A DNA stretch of 35,159 bases from a virus, in the IMG/VR virus record IMGVR_UViG_3300026518_000537, positions 1 to 35,159 of that record; one strand, given 5' to 3'. Position numbers and translations under genes: made by a program. Positions 20,834-28,320 of this stretch are shown piece by piece. Each line of letters begins with the position of its first letter. Positions within the stretch are counted from its first letter, which is position 1. Under the pieces are notes generated by a model. It was not told where the DNA came from, searched no databases, and worked only from the letters and a program-made list of their open reading frames with translations.

Positions 20834-20992
20834 GTGAAACAGAATAAAGTTAAAAAAATATTGAGAAAAATACCCATTTATAACGGTTGTTATACCTGGG
20901 GTGATTTTGCTGTTGTAACTTTTGGAATTATACTAATGTTGCCTACGACTTTTGTTGCAATGTATTATTTAAAGCTAGTTTTTCTAGGTTAA
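20834..20992 (+). CDS. Small single-TM protein (52 residues), GTG start
   Basis: GTG at 20834 with AAGGATAGG just upstream gives VKQNKVKKILRKIPIY..., a basic N-terminus then WGDFAVVTFGIILMLPTTFVAMYYLKLVFLG, one long hydrophobic segment with positive-inside charge. The strong ribosome site supports translation. It lies after the terminator and ahead of another small membrane protein, so the two may form a pair of holin-like or envelope-acting proteins, inferred from size and topology only. Confidence 0.5.
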   Translation: MKQNKVKKILRKIPIYNGCYTWGDFAVVTFGIILMLPTTFVAMYYLKLVFLG

Positions 20993-21025
20993 AATAGGTT
21001 TAGCTTGAACCTTTCTTATACCTAT

Positions 21026-21051
21026 TGTAAACATTACGCCATAATGTTACA
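21026..21051. promoter_or_regulatory. Inverted repeat just before the 63-residue membrane gene
   Basis: Arms TGTAAACATTA (21026-21036) and TAATGTTACA (21042-21051) pair over 10 bp with one bulged A, loop 5. It ends 9 bases before the ATG at 21061 and could be an operator or a hairpin that limits ribosome access; the start has no good Shine-Dalgarno. Confidence 0.5.
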
Positions 21052-21060
21052 GTAATTGGC

Positions 21061-21252
21061 ATGAAAAGAAGAATTTACTCTCTCATAATACTCATTGTTA
21101 ATGTTTTAGTTATATGGTTTCCTTACAGGGCTATTTTTGATTCTTATATCTCTCTAACTGCTAAGACATCTCTAATCCTACTGTTACTAGCGGTTAACAT
21201 AGCTATAGTACGTTATATTCTTGGTACTATGCAAGAAGTAGAATTCAAATAA
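21061..21252 (+). CDS. Small two-TM membrane protein
   Basis: A 63-residue protein with two transmembrane helices: SLIILIVNVLVIWFPYRAIF (about 7-26) and TSLILLLLAVNIAIVRYIL (about 36-55), with basic MKRR at the start. The size and hairpin topology resemble class II holins. It is, however, on the plus strand and stops exactly where the minus-strand spanin-like gene stops (21252/21253). This makes late expression with the lysis genes uncertain. An upstream inverted repeat suggests separate control. Confidence 0.5.
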   Translation: MKRRIYSLIILIVNVLVIWFPYRAIFDSYISLTAKTSLILLLLAVNIAIVRYILGTMQEVEFK

Positions 21253-21594
21253 TTAGCAACCATTGCGTTCTTGCTGCCTTTCCAACTCCTTAATTTCACC
21301 ATTTAGCCTTATACTTTCTCTCTCAGTTCTTCTGTAATATTCCAAAGAATCTTGCTTTCCTAACTTAGAATATATATTAGCAGTTATTGAAGATTGTTTG
21401 TAGTTTAAGTCTTCTTTTTTATCAGCGAGGCTTTGCTTGATAATTTTACAGTAATTATCTTTTATTTTTAGATCTGTTTGTCCTCTCCATTGATGAAAGT
21501 TCCACAGCCATCCAACAATAGCTGTGACCAATGCTATTAAATAAGGAATTATTATTGAAATATATTTTTCAAATACTTTCTTCATCAATAGCAA
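21253..21594 (-). CDS. Spanin-like (Rz-like) inner-membrane protein candidate
   Basis: A 113-residue protein with an N-terminal transmembrane segment (ISIIIPYLIALVTAIVGWLW, about 12-31) and a long charged periplasmic helical part ending ESIRLNGEIKELERQQERNGC. Membrane anchor plus coiled coil next to an endolysin is the layout of i-spanin/Rz proteins. No separate or embedded o-spanin lipoprotein gene was found. It is the last gene of the minus-strand late operon. It could equally be a general phage membrane protein. Confidence 0.5.
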   Translation of the reverse strand: MLLMKKVFEKYISIIIPYLIALVTAIVGWLWNFHQWRGQTDLKIKDNYCKIIKQSLADKKEDLNYKQSSITANIYSKLGKQDSLEYYRRTERESIRLNGEIKELERQQERNGC

Positions 21595-21609
21595 TTGTAA
21601 TAATAAGAA

Positions 21610-21999
21610 CTATGCTAACTCCCAGTGTACAGCATCAATAAAAGATTGGTCTTTGAAATCTTTATCTCCATCCCAATCAATACCCGATCTAACTTTGATT
21701 CCCATTTGATCAGCAGTAGCTAGGACATAACCACAGAAGTGATACCATTTGTTCCAATCATTCCAATCAATAGGGTAAAAAGCTACATCAACTCCCAAAG
21801 ATGGGGATTGGTTGTGCTTACTTTCAGGAAACTTTAGCTTGCTATGACCTGTTCTAAACGCTTCATCTTGTTCTTCTTTAGCGCGGTGACCCACTAGAAT
21901 TGTACAGTCATAGGTCTTAATTACCTCATTGAACAACTTTTGCAAATCATCATGGCAAGACTCTAATTTAGATTTAGATCTTTTAGAAAATTTAGGCAT
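21610..21999 (-). CDS. Endolysin, M15/VanY-type peptidase
   Basis: A 129-residue protein with zinc-site residues of the M15 L-alanyl-D-glutamate (VanY-like) peptidases: SKHNQSPSLGVDVAFYP giving H62 and D71, and DAVHWEL giving H125 and E127. The family cleaves peptidoglycan cross-link peptides. It has no signal peptide, so it needs a holin. The length is normal for a compact phage endopeptidase. It stands between small membrane-protein genes, as usual in a lysis cassette. Confidence 0.88.
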   Translation of the reverse strand: MPKFSKRSKSKLESCHDDLQKLFNEVIKTYDCTILVGHRAKEEQDEAFRTGHSKLKFPESKHNQSPSLGVDVAFYPIDWNDWNKWYHFCGYVLATADQMGIKVRSGIDWDGDKDFKDQSFIDAVHWELA

Positions 22000-22004
22000 G
22001 TTTT

Positions 22005-22187
22005 TTATTTAAGACAATCAACAACTTTTTTAACCACTTTGTCATCTAAAGTGTTTTTAGTATTTTTAGAAATATGCTTTAAGCTATAGATTACAACGTG
22101 CTTACCAATAGTGTACAAAGCAGCTCTCACGGGGCTTAGTTTAAGTGTGCCAATTACACATGATTTTAATACTTTTAATGCTTTCAT
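22005..22187 (-). CDS. Small basic hypothetical protein in lysis cassette
   Basis: A 60-residue protein, MKALKVLKSCVIGTLKLSPVRAALYTIGKHVVIYSLKHIS..., basic and amphipathic with a moderately hydrophobic middle but no clear transmembrane segment. It lies 5 bases upstream of the endolysin gene. The position suggests a lysis accessory, perhaps a holin-like or anti-holin peptide, with no motif support. Confidence 0.5.
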   Translation of the reverse strand: MKALKVLKSCVIGTLKLSPVRAALYTIGKHVVIYSLKHISKNTKNTLDDKVVKKVVDCLK

Positions 22188-22192
22188 AATAT

Positions 22193-22543
22193 TTATTTAC
22201 CTAATTTAGTTGGTTTTTTGGTTTTTAATGTTTTTTTAATCTCGTCATCATCGAGAGTTCCGTACATAAAGTACCAGAAGTCTACAGTCCGCTCTAAAGC
22301 GGTTGTATTTTTGCTCAGCTTAGTTACAGCACTGTTTAGATTTAAAATAGCCTCTCTTTGAGAGTTAAAAATCCAAATAAGAAGAGCTCCTATTATTAAA
22401 AGAAATGGAGTAACAATTGTTACAAACTCTTTTATAGAAGCTTTAAGAGCTTTTCTAATACGTTTTGAGTACTCAAGATTAAATTCTGAGCTATTAAAAA
22501 CCTCATGGACGCATTCTTTTATTTCAGCTCTCATGTCCTTCAT
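22193..22543 (-). CDS. Single-TM membrane protein, holin candidate
   Basis: A 116-residue protein with a charged N-terminal helix of 40 residues, one transmembrane segment (FVTIVTPFLLIIGALLIWIF, about 40-59) and a C-terminal helix with SQREAILNLNSAVTKLSKN. The order fibre-assembly, this gene, small basic gene, endolysin suggests a holin or lysis regulator. One TM with long flanks resembles class III holins or a spanin. It starts 7 bases after the fibre-assembly gene stop. Confidence 0.5.
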   Translation of the reverse strand: MKDMRAEIKECVHEVFNSSEFNLEYSKRIRKALKASIKEFVTIVTPFLLIIGALLIWIFNSQREAILNLNSAVTKLSKNTTALERTVDFWYFMYGTLDDDEIKKTLKTKKPTKLGK

Positions 22544-22549
22544 TTTAGT

Positions 22550-23011
22550 CTATAACTTATTCCACTCTGCCTCTACGTCAAAAGCTTCTAAATCTGCAAC
22601 ATTATCTAATGCATTAATTGCTGCTTTTAGTGTTTTGCTTTTAACAGTTGCGTTTAAACCTCTAGTGTAAACGTCATCAATAACATGAATTACCTCTGTT
22701 TTACTAAGTGTTATTGCATTATCGTTTGCATCAAACCAATCTATAGAAGTGTTTCCATTAAACCTCCCAGAAGCAAAAGATAGTGCGTTCATGCTATCTA
22801 TATCAGTTTTTAAGGTGTGTCCTTGGCTTTCAATGGTTGGAGCAAATTTTTCTGAATCTCTAAGAAACTTCCTAGATAAGTGAAGTGACTGTGCTTTTTT
22901 ACCCATAGAATATTGATCTTCTGTAAGGCTTTCCCATTCAGATTGATTAATATTCAAACCAAATTCACCTTTTACATACTCGTTTGTATTTTTGTTTTTC
23001 TTATATTGCAT
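22550..23011 (-). CDS. DUF4376-like tail-fibre assembly protein
   Basis: A 153-residue protein. The second half (MNALSFASGRFNGN, IDWFDANDNAITLSKTEVIHVIDDVYTRGL) matches DUF4376, found with phage tail-fibre genes, and the C-terminal tip EAFDVEAEWNKL fits. The N-terminal half begins YKKNKNTNEYVKGEFG. It is probably a chaperone for the preceding tail fibre. It lies 11 bases after the fibre gene. Confidence 0.7.
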   Translation of the reverse strand: MQYKKNKNTNEYVKGEFGLNINQSEWESLTEDQYSMGKKAQSLHLSRKFLRDSEKFAPTIESQGHTLKTDIDSMNALSFASGRFNGNTSIDWFDANDNAITLSKTEVIHVIDDVYTRGLNATVKSKTLKAAINALDNVADLEAFDVEAEWNKL

Positions 23012-23022
23012 AATCTTACATT

Positions 23023-24228
23023 TTATAATTTATAATCTAACCATCCTGCTGTATTCAATGTTACAGAAGCGTTTCCTAACCCTGAATCGTATCCATGAAT
23101 AATTGTTGCTGATGTATCAGTTAATATAGGAGGAGCAGAAAAAGCGTCTCTATCTTGCGAAACATTTCCTATTCCACCAACGTTTCTAAAGTCTCCTTCA
23201 ATCTTTGATTTTAAAAGATACAACATTGCTGCACCAGCATGACCTATTCCACCATGCAATAGAGCCCCAATATTTATTCCAGTAGGTAAACTTAAAACTA
23301 AGTCAGTGTTACTAGAAGTGATTGGTGGAAACCCAGCAAAATCAATGATATTTCCGTTGTAAAGAAATTCAGCACTAGTTGAAGAAATAAACTTCATTTT
23401 AAAGCCAAAAATATTTGCACTACCATCTGTAAGCAAACTTCCAACACGTTGATGTTTTGTATAACCTGAAGGTGCATTTGCTGCATTTACATCAGTATCA
23501 AATCCAAAATCAACATTTCCTGTGGTTGGATTCGTAATAGCGAAACAATGGTAAGTAGTAGAAGCAGCTACAGTACCAGAAAACAAACCTCCAGTGTTGT
23601 TTCCTGCAACCCATGAAGCATCAATTTGTTTTGTCAAAGCTGAAGCTCTAGCTTGCCCACTTCCATCTGAAAAATTAAAAATACCTTCTCCAAAATCGAT
23701 ATCATGATCAGAATCAACGCTATTATTAGCTATAACAATTTTCTGATTTAAAAAAGAGACACCTTTAGTAGATATCGTTGCATCATTTGATGATGTATCT
23801 ATAAAAATCATAGCATCATTAGCTAGATCATATCTTAAATAAGAGTCAGTAGTGGTTACAATTTCATTACTTATATCAGTAGTGCCATCAGCAAGTTTGA
23901 TGTTTTTAACGCCAAGACCAGCTACATTAACAGTAGAAGCAGTAGTACTTGCATTTCCAGCTCTAAATCTAACTAACATTCCATCTATATATTCAGTTGG
24001 AGCTTTAAATGAATTAATAGGTGTTAATACATATGCATTAGCAGCACCTGAATCAGAGTAAAAGTCAGAAACTGCAGAATAATTAGCTACTGCTTTAGCT
24101 AATTGATCATTATCAGAAGAAATAGGAATACCTGCACTTGTGATAGTGTTTTTAGGAGAACGTACAATATTATTATACTCAGAAGCATCTACGGTATTAC
24201 CGTTTACTTTATCATCAAATTTTGCCAT
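23023..24228 (-). CDS. Tail fibre protein
   Basis: A 401-residue protein. The N-terminal module (FDDKVNGNTVDASEYNNIVRSPKN..., NASTTASTVNVAGLGVKNIKLADG, NEIVTTTDSYLRYD) is the usual start of phage fibres that bind the baseplate. The rest is beta-rich and Gly/Ser/Asn/Thr-rich (WVAGNNTGGLFSGTVAASTTYHCFAI, GSLLTDGSANIFGF), the distal receptor-binding part. It follows the gp48 homologue and is followed by the assembly protein. Only one fibre gene is present, with no sign of a second or invertible part. Confidence 0.82.
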   Translation of the reverse strand: MAKFDDKVNGNTVDASEYNNIVRSPKNTITSAGIPISSDNDQLAKAVANYSAVSDFYSDSGAANAYVLTPINSFKAPTEYIDGMLVRFRAGNASTTASTVNVAGLGVKNIKLADGTTDISNEIVTTTDSYLRYDLANDAMIFIDTSSNDATISTKGVSFLNQKIVIANNSVDSDHDIDFGEGIFNFSDGSGQARASALTKQIDASWVAGNNTGGLFSGTVAASTTYHCFAITNPTTGNVDFGFDTDVNAANAPSGYTKHQRVGSLLTDGSANIFGFKMKFISSTSAEFLYNGNIIDFAGFPPITSSNTDLVLSLPTGINIGALLHGGIGHAGAAMLYLLKSKIEGDFRNVGGIGNVSQDRDAFSAPPILTDTSATIIHGYDSGLGNASVTLNTAGWLDYKL

Positions 24229-24242
24229 AATTACCTCATATT

Positions 24243-24848
24243 TTATGAATATCTAAAAATTATTTGTGTGTTAGCTGGTTTAAGTTTGTCAAAAAGACAT
24301 TCTAAAATCTCCGGAGCCTGATCTGTTAATTCAAATGGTAGTTCAAGTGGCAAACCAGTGGGTTGCAGAGATTGATTTAGTGTTACTATTATTGTAAAAG
24401 GAGCCTCATCTGGATCTAAAAGAATAAGGGGTAATGTTGCAGGAAGAACTGCTTCATCTACTCCATTGCTTACTGTTACATCGAATCCAAATGTTTGTGC
24501 TAAATCTTCAAATTGTTTTGCAGTCGATACATTAACACCGGCTAGCTTAACTAATATATTTCTTCTTCTATCCTCTAAAGAGCCAGTGTTACTAAAGCAA
24601 TCATCAGGTATCCCAACAACTCTTTCCCATTCTTCTATTAATGCTGTGGTCTGGTTGATGTCATATTCGTTAGATACTTCATTAACCTTATCTCTAAAAC
24701 GAAGCCACTGACAAGCCAATCCTGTTAGCACTTTACGTAAGTTGCTACCTTCTATATTTTTAGCAAGGTGCAACCTATCATCTCTTAAATATTGAGCTAA
24801 TACATCAGTTTGTTCTGCTTTTGTTCTAGGTTCTAAGAAGTTTGTCAT
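24243..24848 (-). CDS. Mu gp48/YmfQ-like baseplate protein (DUF2313)
   Basis: A 201-residue protein with EWERVVGIPDDCF near 73-85 and TGSLEDRRRNILVKLAGVNVSTAKQFEDLAQTFGFDVTVS near 88-127, the DUF2313 pattern ('ll..wE...glp......rr..v...~~~.~g.t...l..la..lG'). It joins baseplate to fibre. It overlaps the gp47 homologue by 4 bases (ATGA). Confidence 0.85.
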   Translation of the reverse strand: MTNFLEPRTKAEQTDVLAQYLRDDRLHLAKNIEGSNLRKVLTGLACQWLRFRDKVNEVSNEYDINQTTALIEEWERVVGIPDDCFSNTGSLEDRRRNILVKLAGVNVSTAKQFEDLAQTFGFDVTVSNGVDEAVLPATLPLILLDPDEAPFTIIVTLNQSLQPTGLPLELPFELTDQAPEILECLFDKLKPANTQIIFRYS

Positions 24849-26191
24849 GGATAAGTTACCGTTCCTAAAGTTGGTAATTCTCCAGAGTTAACTGTTATAT
24901 CTCCAGCTGGACTACTAAGAGTAAATGTTGGGGTATTTCCTGAACTATCTACTACAGAAAATACAATGTTATTATATTCTTCAGAAGTAAGGTCCTGAGC
25001 TATATTTGTGTTGTTTCTAAAGTAATCATTAAGTGCTTGTGAGATAGCACTTTGCATATCATCGGTATTTGGGCTAAGAGATGTAAATGTGAAGTCAACT
25101 GGCACAGCAGTTGGCGAACTAACTATAACAAAGCTATCAGGTGTATTGGCTGGCTTAACACCAGTTTCAGGGTCGATGATAGCATTCTTTACTGTAGTTG
25201 CTTGGCCAGCTGTCGGTATAATATTTGTGTCGTTATCTCTAGTGAAATATATAGTTACCATGCCCGCACTAGGAGTTGCATCCTCAACCCATATTCTTGT
25301 TACTCCAGGAACCTGTTCTTTTATAAAAACTGATAGACCAGCATTAGTAAAAGGAGCTGAGAAATTACTAGTTCTTTCCTGAAGCCTTGTTCTTAAGCTA
25401 TCGTCGCTTTCTATGTCTAAACCACCGATTAAACCATCTTGGTTAACTAAAACCGTATCATTCACATTAACAATAGGGCTTACTAAAGTTAATTGTGCTC
25501 CTGCACCAGCATTACCATCAGATCCAAATTCTGAAGCTGTAATATTACCAAAACCTGAAACATAATTTAATTGAATAGTTCCAGTTGCAGGGCTTACTGG
25601 AGTTCCACTAACTTCATAAGTAAACTCATTAGCGCTTGTAACAGTAATAACTGTATTCGTAACATTATATTCTGACTGATCTGCTCCTGTTATGGAATCT
25701 ATAACAAAACCCGTAGCTAAATTATGATTACTAACAGTAGTTACAATTGCTGTTGTTCCAAGCCTTGTAATAGATGAAATATTAATTGTTTCACTAGATA
25801 CAGTTATATCAGAGTCTGTTGCATATTGTATTCCATTAGCTCTTTGAACTAAAGTTGATGATGGAATCACTGATCCACTATCTCCTGAGAAAACAGCAAC
25901 CCCAGAAGATTTTGTTGCTATCGCTCTATTGATACCATAATAGGCAGCCCATCTTTCTAGATATATACCAGTAGCAGACCAAGGAAATAATTGGATAACT
26001 AACTGTCTTAATACGTCATTATTCTCATCAAATCCAGCCGCTGTAGAGTCAACAAGTCCTTTAGCAAAGCTATTTCTTATTGTTGGGTCTACATGTTTAC
26101 TAGTATCCAGCTGTCCAGAATTAATAGATAATATTAGATCATTGGCAATCTTAGACTGTATCTGTTGTATTGTTGAAAATTCAATTGCCAT
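24845..26191 (-). CDS. Baseplate J / Mu gp47-like protein
   Basis: A 448-residue baseplate wedge protein. GFDENNDVLRQLVIQLFPWSATGIYLERWAAYYGINRAIATKSSGVAVFSG at about 35-87 is the family's beginning. Further on GGLDIESDDSLRTRLQERTS and WVEDATPSAGMVTIYFTRDND match the baseplate J domain. An insert of about 60 residues in the middle (SRLGTTAIVTTVSNHNLATGFVIDSITGADQSEYN) looks like an Ig-like decoration. It overlaps the gp46 stop by 1 base. Confidence 0.9.
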   Translation of the reverse strand: MAIEFSTIQQIQSKIANDLILSINSGQLDTSKHVDPTIRNSFAKGLVDSTAAGFDENNDVLRQLVIQLFPWSATGIYLERWAAYYGINRAIATKSSGVAVFSGDSGSVIPSSTLVQRANGIQYATDSDITVSSETINISSITRLGTTAIVTTVSNHNLATGFVIDSITGADQSEYNVTNTVITVTSANEFTYEVSGTPVSPATGTIQLNYVSGFGNITASEFGSDGNAGAGAQLTLVSPIVNVNDTVLVNQDGLIGGLDIESDDSLRTRLQERTSNFSAPFTNAGLSVFIKEQVPGVTRIWVEDATPSAGMVTIYFTRDNDTNIIPTAGQATTVKNAIIDPETGVKPANTPDSFVIVSSPTAVPVDFTFTSLSPNTDDMQSAISQALNDYFRNNTNIAQDLTSEEYNNIVFSVVDSSGNTPTFTLSSPAGDITVNSGELPTLGTVTYP

Positions 26192-26637
26192 TATCTAAAC
26201 GTGTTTATAAATAAATTATAATAATTACTGTCTTCTTGTGTTTGGTTTGTGAGGTTGATGTTAATTTCAACTCCACCATCAACTCTTTGTGCTTCAACCT
26301 CGCTATCAGAAATAATGTTGTCATCTATCATCCAACTAAGCCCCTCAGAAACAGTGTTTTCTATTGATAATAGGTTACTTTCTGTGTTCTTAGCTTGATC
26401 AATAAATAGCCACAATTTACTTCCAACCTCATAGTCTTGAATTGCACTAAATTCATTTGTAAAGTGTCCACGTCTTAATGTAGGTTCTGTAACTTCCGAT
26501 CTAGAAGCTCTTTTTTCACCAAACACAGACAGGTAAAGAGCAGTGTCTAAGCCATCAGTTAGTTCAAAATCACCATTTAGGAAATCAATATCCCAACAAC
26601 TATTTGAATCTTGCTTTAGCTTAATATCTCTTGCCAC
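26191..26637 (-). CDS. Mu gp46-like baseplate protein
   Basis: A 148-residue protein with DIDFLNGDFELTDGLDTALYLSVFGEKRASRSEV, then LRRGHFTNEF and GSKLWLFIDQ, matching phage GP46 (gp25-like sheath-initiation/wedge group). GTG start (MARDIK) at 26637. It lies downstream of an inverted segment that holds the spike gene. The family connects the baseplate to sheath initiation. Confidence 0.86.
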   Translation of the reverse strand: MARDIKLKQDSNSCWDIDFLNGDFELTDGLDTALYLSVFGEKRASRSEVTEPTLRRGHFTNEFSAIQDYEVGSKLWLFIDQAKNTESNLLSIENTVSEGLSWMIDDNIISDSEVEAQRVDGGVEININLTNQTQEDSNYYNLFINTFR

Positions 26638-26690
26638 TTTAATAAATTTACTATTGTCAATTACCTAATCTTAGCTTTAAAGCGGCTGAT

Positions 26691-26713
26691 TTCATTGACA
26701 AAAAATATCATTA
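26691..26713 (+). promoter_or_regulatory. 23-bp repeat (copy 1) with TTGACA, upstream of the spike gene
   Basis: Identical to 34840-34862 over 23 bp. It begins TTCATTGACA, so a consensus -35 at 26695-26700; TTAAAC follows after 18 bases. This makes it a promoter candidate for the plus-strand spike segment. The second copy lies at the end of a minus-strand gene, where it does not fit this role. Confidence 0.45.
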
Positions 26714-26755
26714 TCAGATTAAACCCTAGAAATAGGAGAGTCTTAAGGTTAAAGT

Positions 26756-27310
26756 TTGAGCACACTTATAGGAAATAAAATGCAAGGAATGGATATTCTA
26801 AAAGGTTATATTACTTCGACTTCAGAAGGTGGCACAAAAGCTCAGGTTCAAACTTTAAAAGGTCGTGTCATAAATGATGTAACTCTTTTATATCCTTATG
26901 GTCATGCTTCTAACATCCAAAATGATGATTCAAGCTTAGTTCTTTTATTCAGTGTAATGGGAAGCAAAACAAATATCTTTGGAGTTCCATTTAACATACC
27001 TTTGCAGCCAGAATTATCTACAAGCGAAGTTAGTACGGGTAACTTCAAAAAAGGTAATAAAATTACTTTCAAAAGCAATGGTGATATTGAAGTCGTAACT
27101 GATTCAGATATATTAGAAACTGTTGCTAATTTAACTACAACAGCTACAGGTAAAATCACTTTATCTGCTCCAGAAGTTGAATTAGGAGATGCGGTTGATC
27201 TAGCTTTAAATCAAGCAGCTGTTATGCAAGTTGTAATCCCAGGTGGAAGTAGTGCAGGTACTTATCCAGTAACAATAGTTAGTGCAGGCCAAACTAAAGT
27301 AAAAGCCTAG
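26756..27310 (+). CDS. Mu gp45-like baseplate spike, on inverted strand
   Basis: A 184-residue protein with the gp45 arrangement: N-terminal OB-like part (GYITSTSEGGTKAQVQTLKGRVINDVTLLYPYGHAS) and a C-terminal repetitive beta-helix part (KITFKSNGDIEVVTDSDI, GKITLSAPEVELG). Proteins of this type form the membrane-piercing tip of contractile tails. Starts: TTG at 26756 with AAGG 8-11 bases upstream, or ATG 26780 preceded by AGGA. It sits precisely between the gp44-like and gp46-like genes, its standard place, but on the plus strand, opposite to all tail genes. Confidence 0.85.
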   Translation: MSTLIGNKMQGMDILKGYITSTSEGGTKAQVQTLKGRVINDVTLLYPYGHASNIQNDDSSLVLLFSVMGSKTNIFGVPFNIPLQPELSTSEVSTGNFKKGNKITFKSNGDIEVVTDSDILETVANLTTTATGKITLSAPEVELGDAVDLALNQAAVMQVVIPGGSSAGTYPVTIVSAGQTKVKA

Positions 27311-27329
27311 CATTTTACTTTTAAAAAAT

Positions 27330-27358
27330 CCGTTATATGTTGTATTCAACTTATACGG
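27330..27358. other. Inverted repeat after the spike gene
   Basis: CCGTTATATGTTG and CAACTTATACGG are imperfect inverted arms around TATT in the 55-base gap before the first secreted-protein gene. A mild terminator or operator is possible. No T run follows. Confidence 0.35.
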
Positions 27359-27365
27359 TAAAATC

Positions 27366-27758
27366 ATGATTAAGGCTCTTATTTTTCTAACAGTATTTGT
27401 TAATAATGCTGTTTATGCAGAGGGTGGCTTGGAAAATAAGTTCTATAAAGAACTAAGTAAGAATAAAAAAGAAAAAATATTGTTCATACCTAAAGGTATA
27501 CCTTTTTGTAATAAAGCTGCATCTATTAGGAAGGTTGAAGAATATAGATCCATTTCTGGAAAAAAAATCACTAAAAGGAATTTAAAAAGAATAGGTTGTT
27601 CAAGAACAGCATATGGTTCAAAGGCAATTATACTTGATGTTAGTAAAGATAAACAAGTTTATGAATTAGCCTTCAGACCATGGGGGAAAAAGAAAAAATA
27701 TGTAGAATCAGCTTATTTTATACATTCAGATGTAACTTCCTTAGTTAATAAGAAATAA
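27366..27758 (+). CDS. Secreted small protein, first of two paralogues
   Basis: A 130-residue protein with a signal peptide (MIKALIFLTVFVNNAVYAEGG, cleavage likely after YAE or AVYA) and a basic mature part: KILFIPKGIPFCNKAASIRKVEEYRSISGKKITKRNLKRIGCSRTAYG, then VYELAFRPWGKKKKYVES. The two cysteines (FCNK, GCSR) are shared with the next gene, so a disulphide is probable. No family recognised. It lies within the inverted spike segment, a moron place, and may act on the host envelope or on other cells. Confidence 0.7.
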   Translation: MIKALIFLTVFVNNAVYAEGGLENKFYKELSKNKKEKILFIPKGIPFCNKAASIRKVEEYRSISGKKITKRNLKRIGCSRTAYGSKAIILDVSKDKQVYELAFRPWGKKKKYVESAYFIHSDVTSLVNKK

Positions 27759-27843
27759 ACTAAGTAATTAGCATAGAGTAGGGGCTTGTTTTACTTTTGC
27801 AGAATCTTGTGTATCTTTAAAGTTTAAATTTCAAAATTGAATT

Positions 27844-28275
27844 ATGATTAGAATATTAGTAGTTTTATTAACACTTTTTGTAAGCAATGCTTTTGCTAAA
27901 AATGTTGATGTCAATAAAATGACCCAGGAAGAATTGTTTAAAATTTATGATAAAGCGCTTAATAATTCTCCTGAAAATCAAATTATATTCATACCTAAGC
28001 AAACTCTTCACTGTTCAGGATTGACTGGCTTTAAAAAAGCTTATAACCAACTATTATTATCAAGCGGAGAGCTATCAAAAGGTTTTTTATCCTCCTTAAA
28101 CTGTTCAGCGATGCATGGATGGGCACATGGGATCGTAGTCAGTATACATCAAGATAATAATGTCTATAGGTTACTATATAGAAGTCCTTTCTCTAAAAAG
28201 AATATGAGAATTAGATACTTTCATGCAAGCCATTTGACCACGTTTAGTGATATGAAAAAACGAGAATTAAAATAA
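27844..28275 (+). CDS. Secreted small protein, second paralogue
   Basis: A 143-residue protein with signal peptide MIRILVVLLTLFVSNAFAKN and the same order of features as its neighbour: IIFIPKQTLHCSG, KAYNQLLLSSGELSKGFLSSLNCSAMHGWAHGIVVSIHQDNNVYRLLYRSPFSKKNMRIRYFHASHLT. IxFIPK, the two Cys, the VYxLxxR strand and an 'SxHxTxF'-like end are common to both. Spacing of 85 bases suggests a separate or shared promoter. Family unknown; it would be exported to the periplasm. Confidence 0.7.
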   Translation: MIRILVVLLTLFVSNAFAKNVDVNKMTQEELFKIYDKALNNSPENQIIFIPKQTLHCSGLTGFKKAYNQLLLSSGELSKGFLSSLNCSAMHGWAHGIVVSIHQDNNVYRLLYRSPFSKKNMRIRYFHASHLTTFSDMKKRELK

Positions 28276-28320
28276 GAAAAGCCTAGCGTCAAAAGGTCTT
28301 AATAAGCTTTCAATACAATA

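Noticed and set aside
25052-25382. Plus-strand frames opposite the baseplate J gene
   Set aside because: They are shadows of a clearly recognised gene and contain no start signal.
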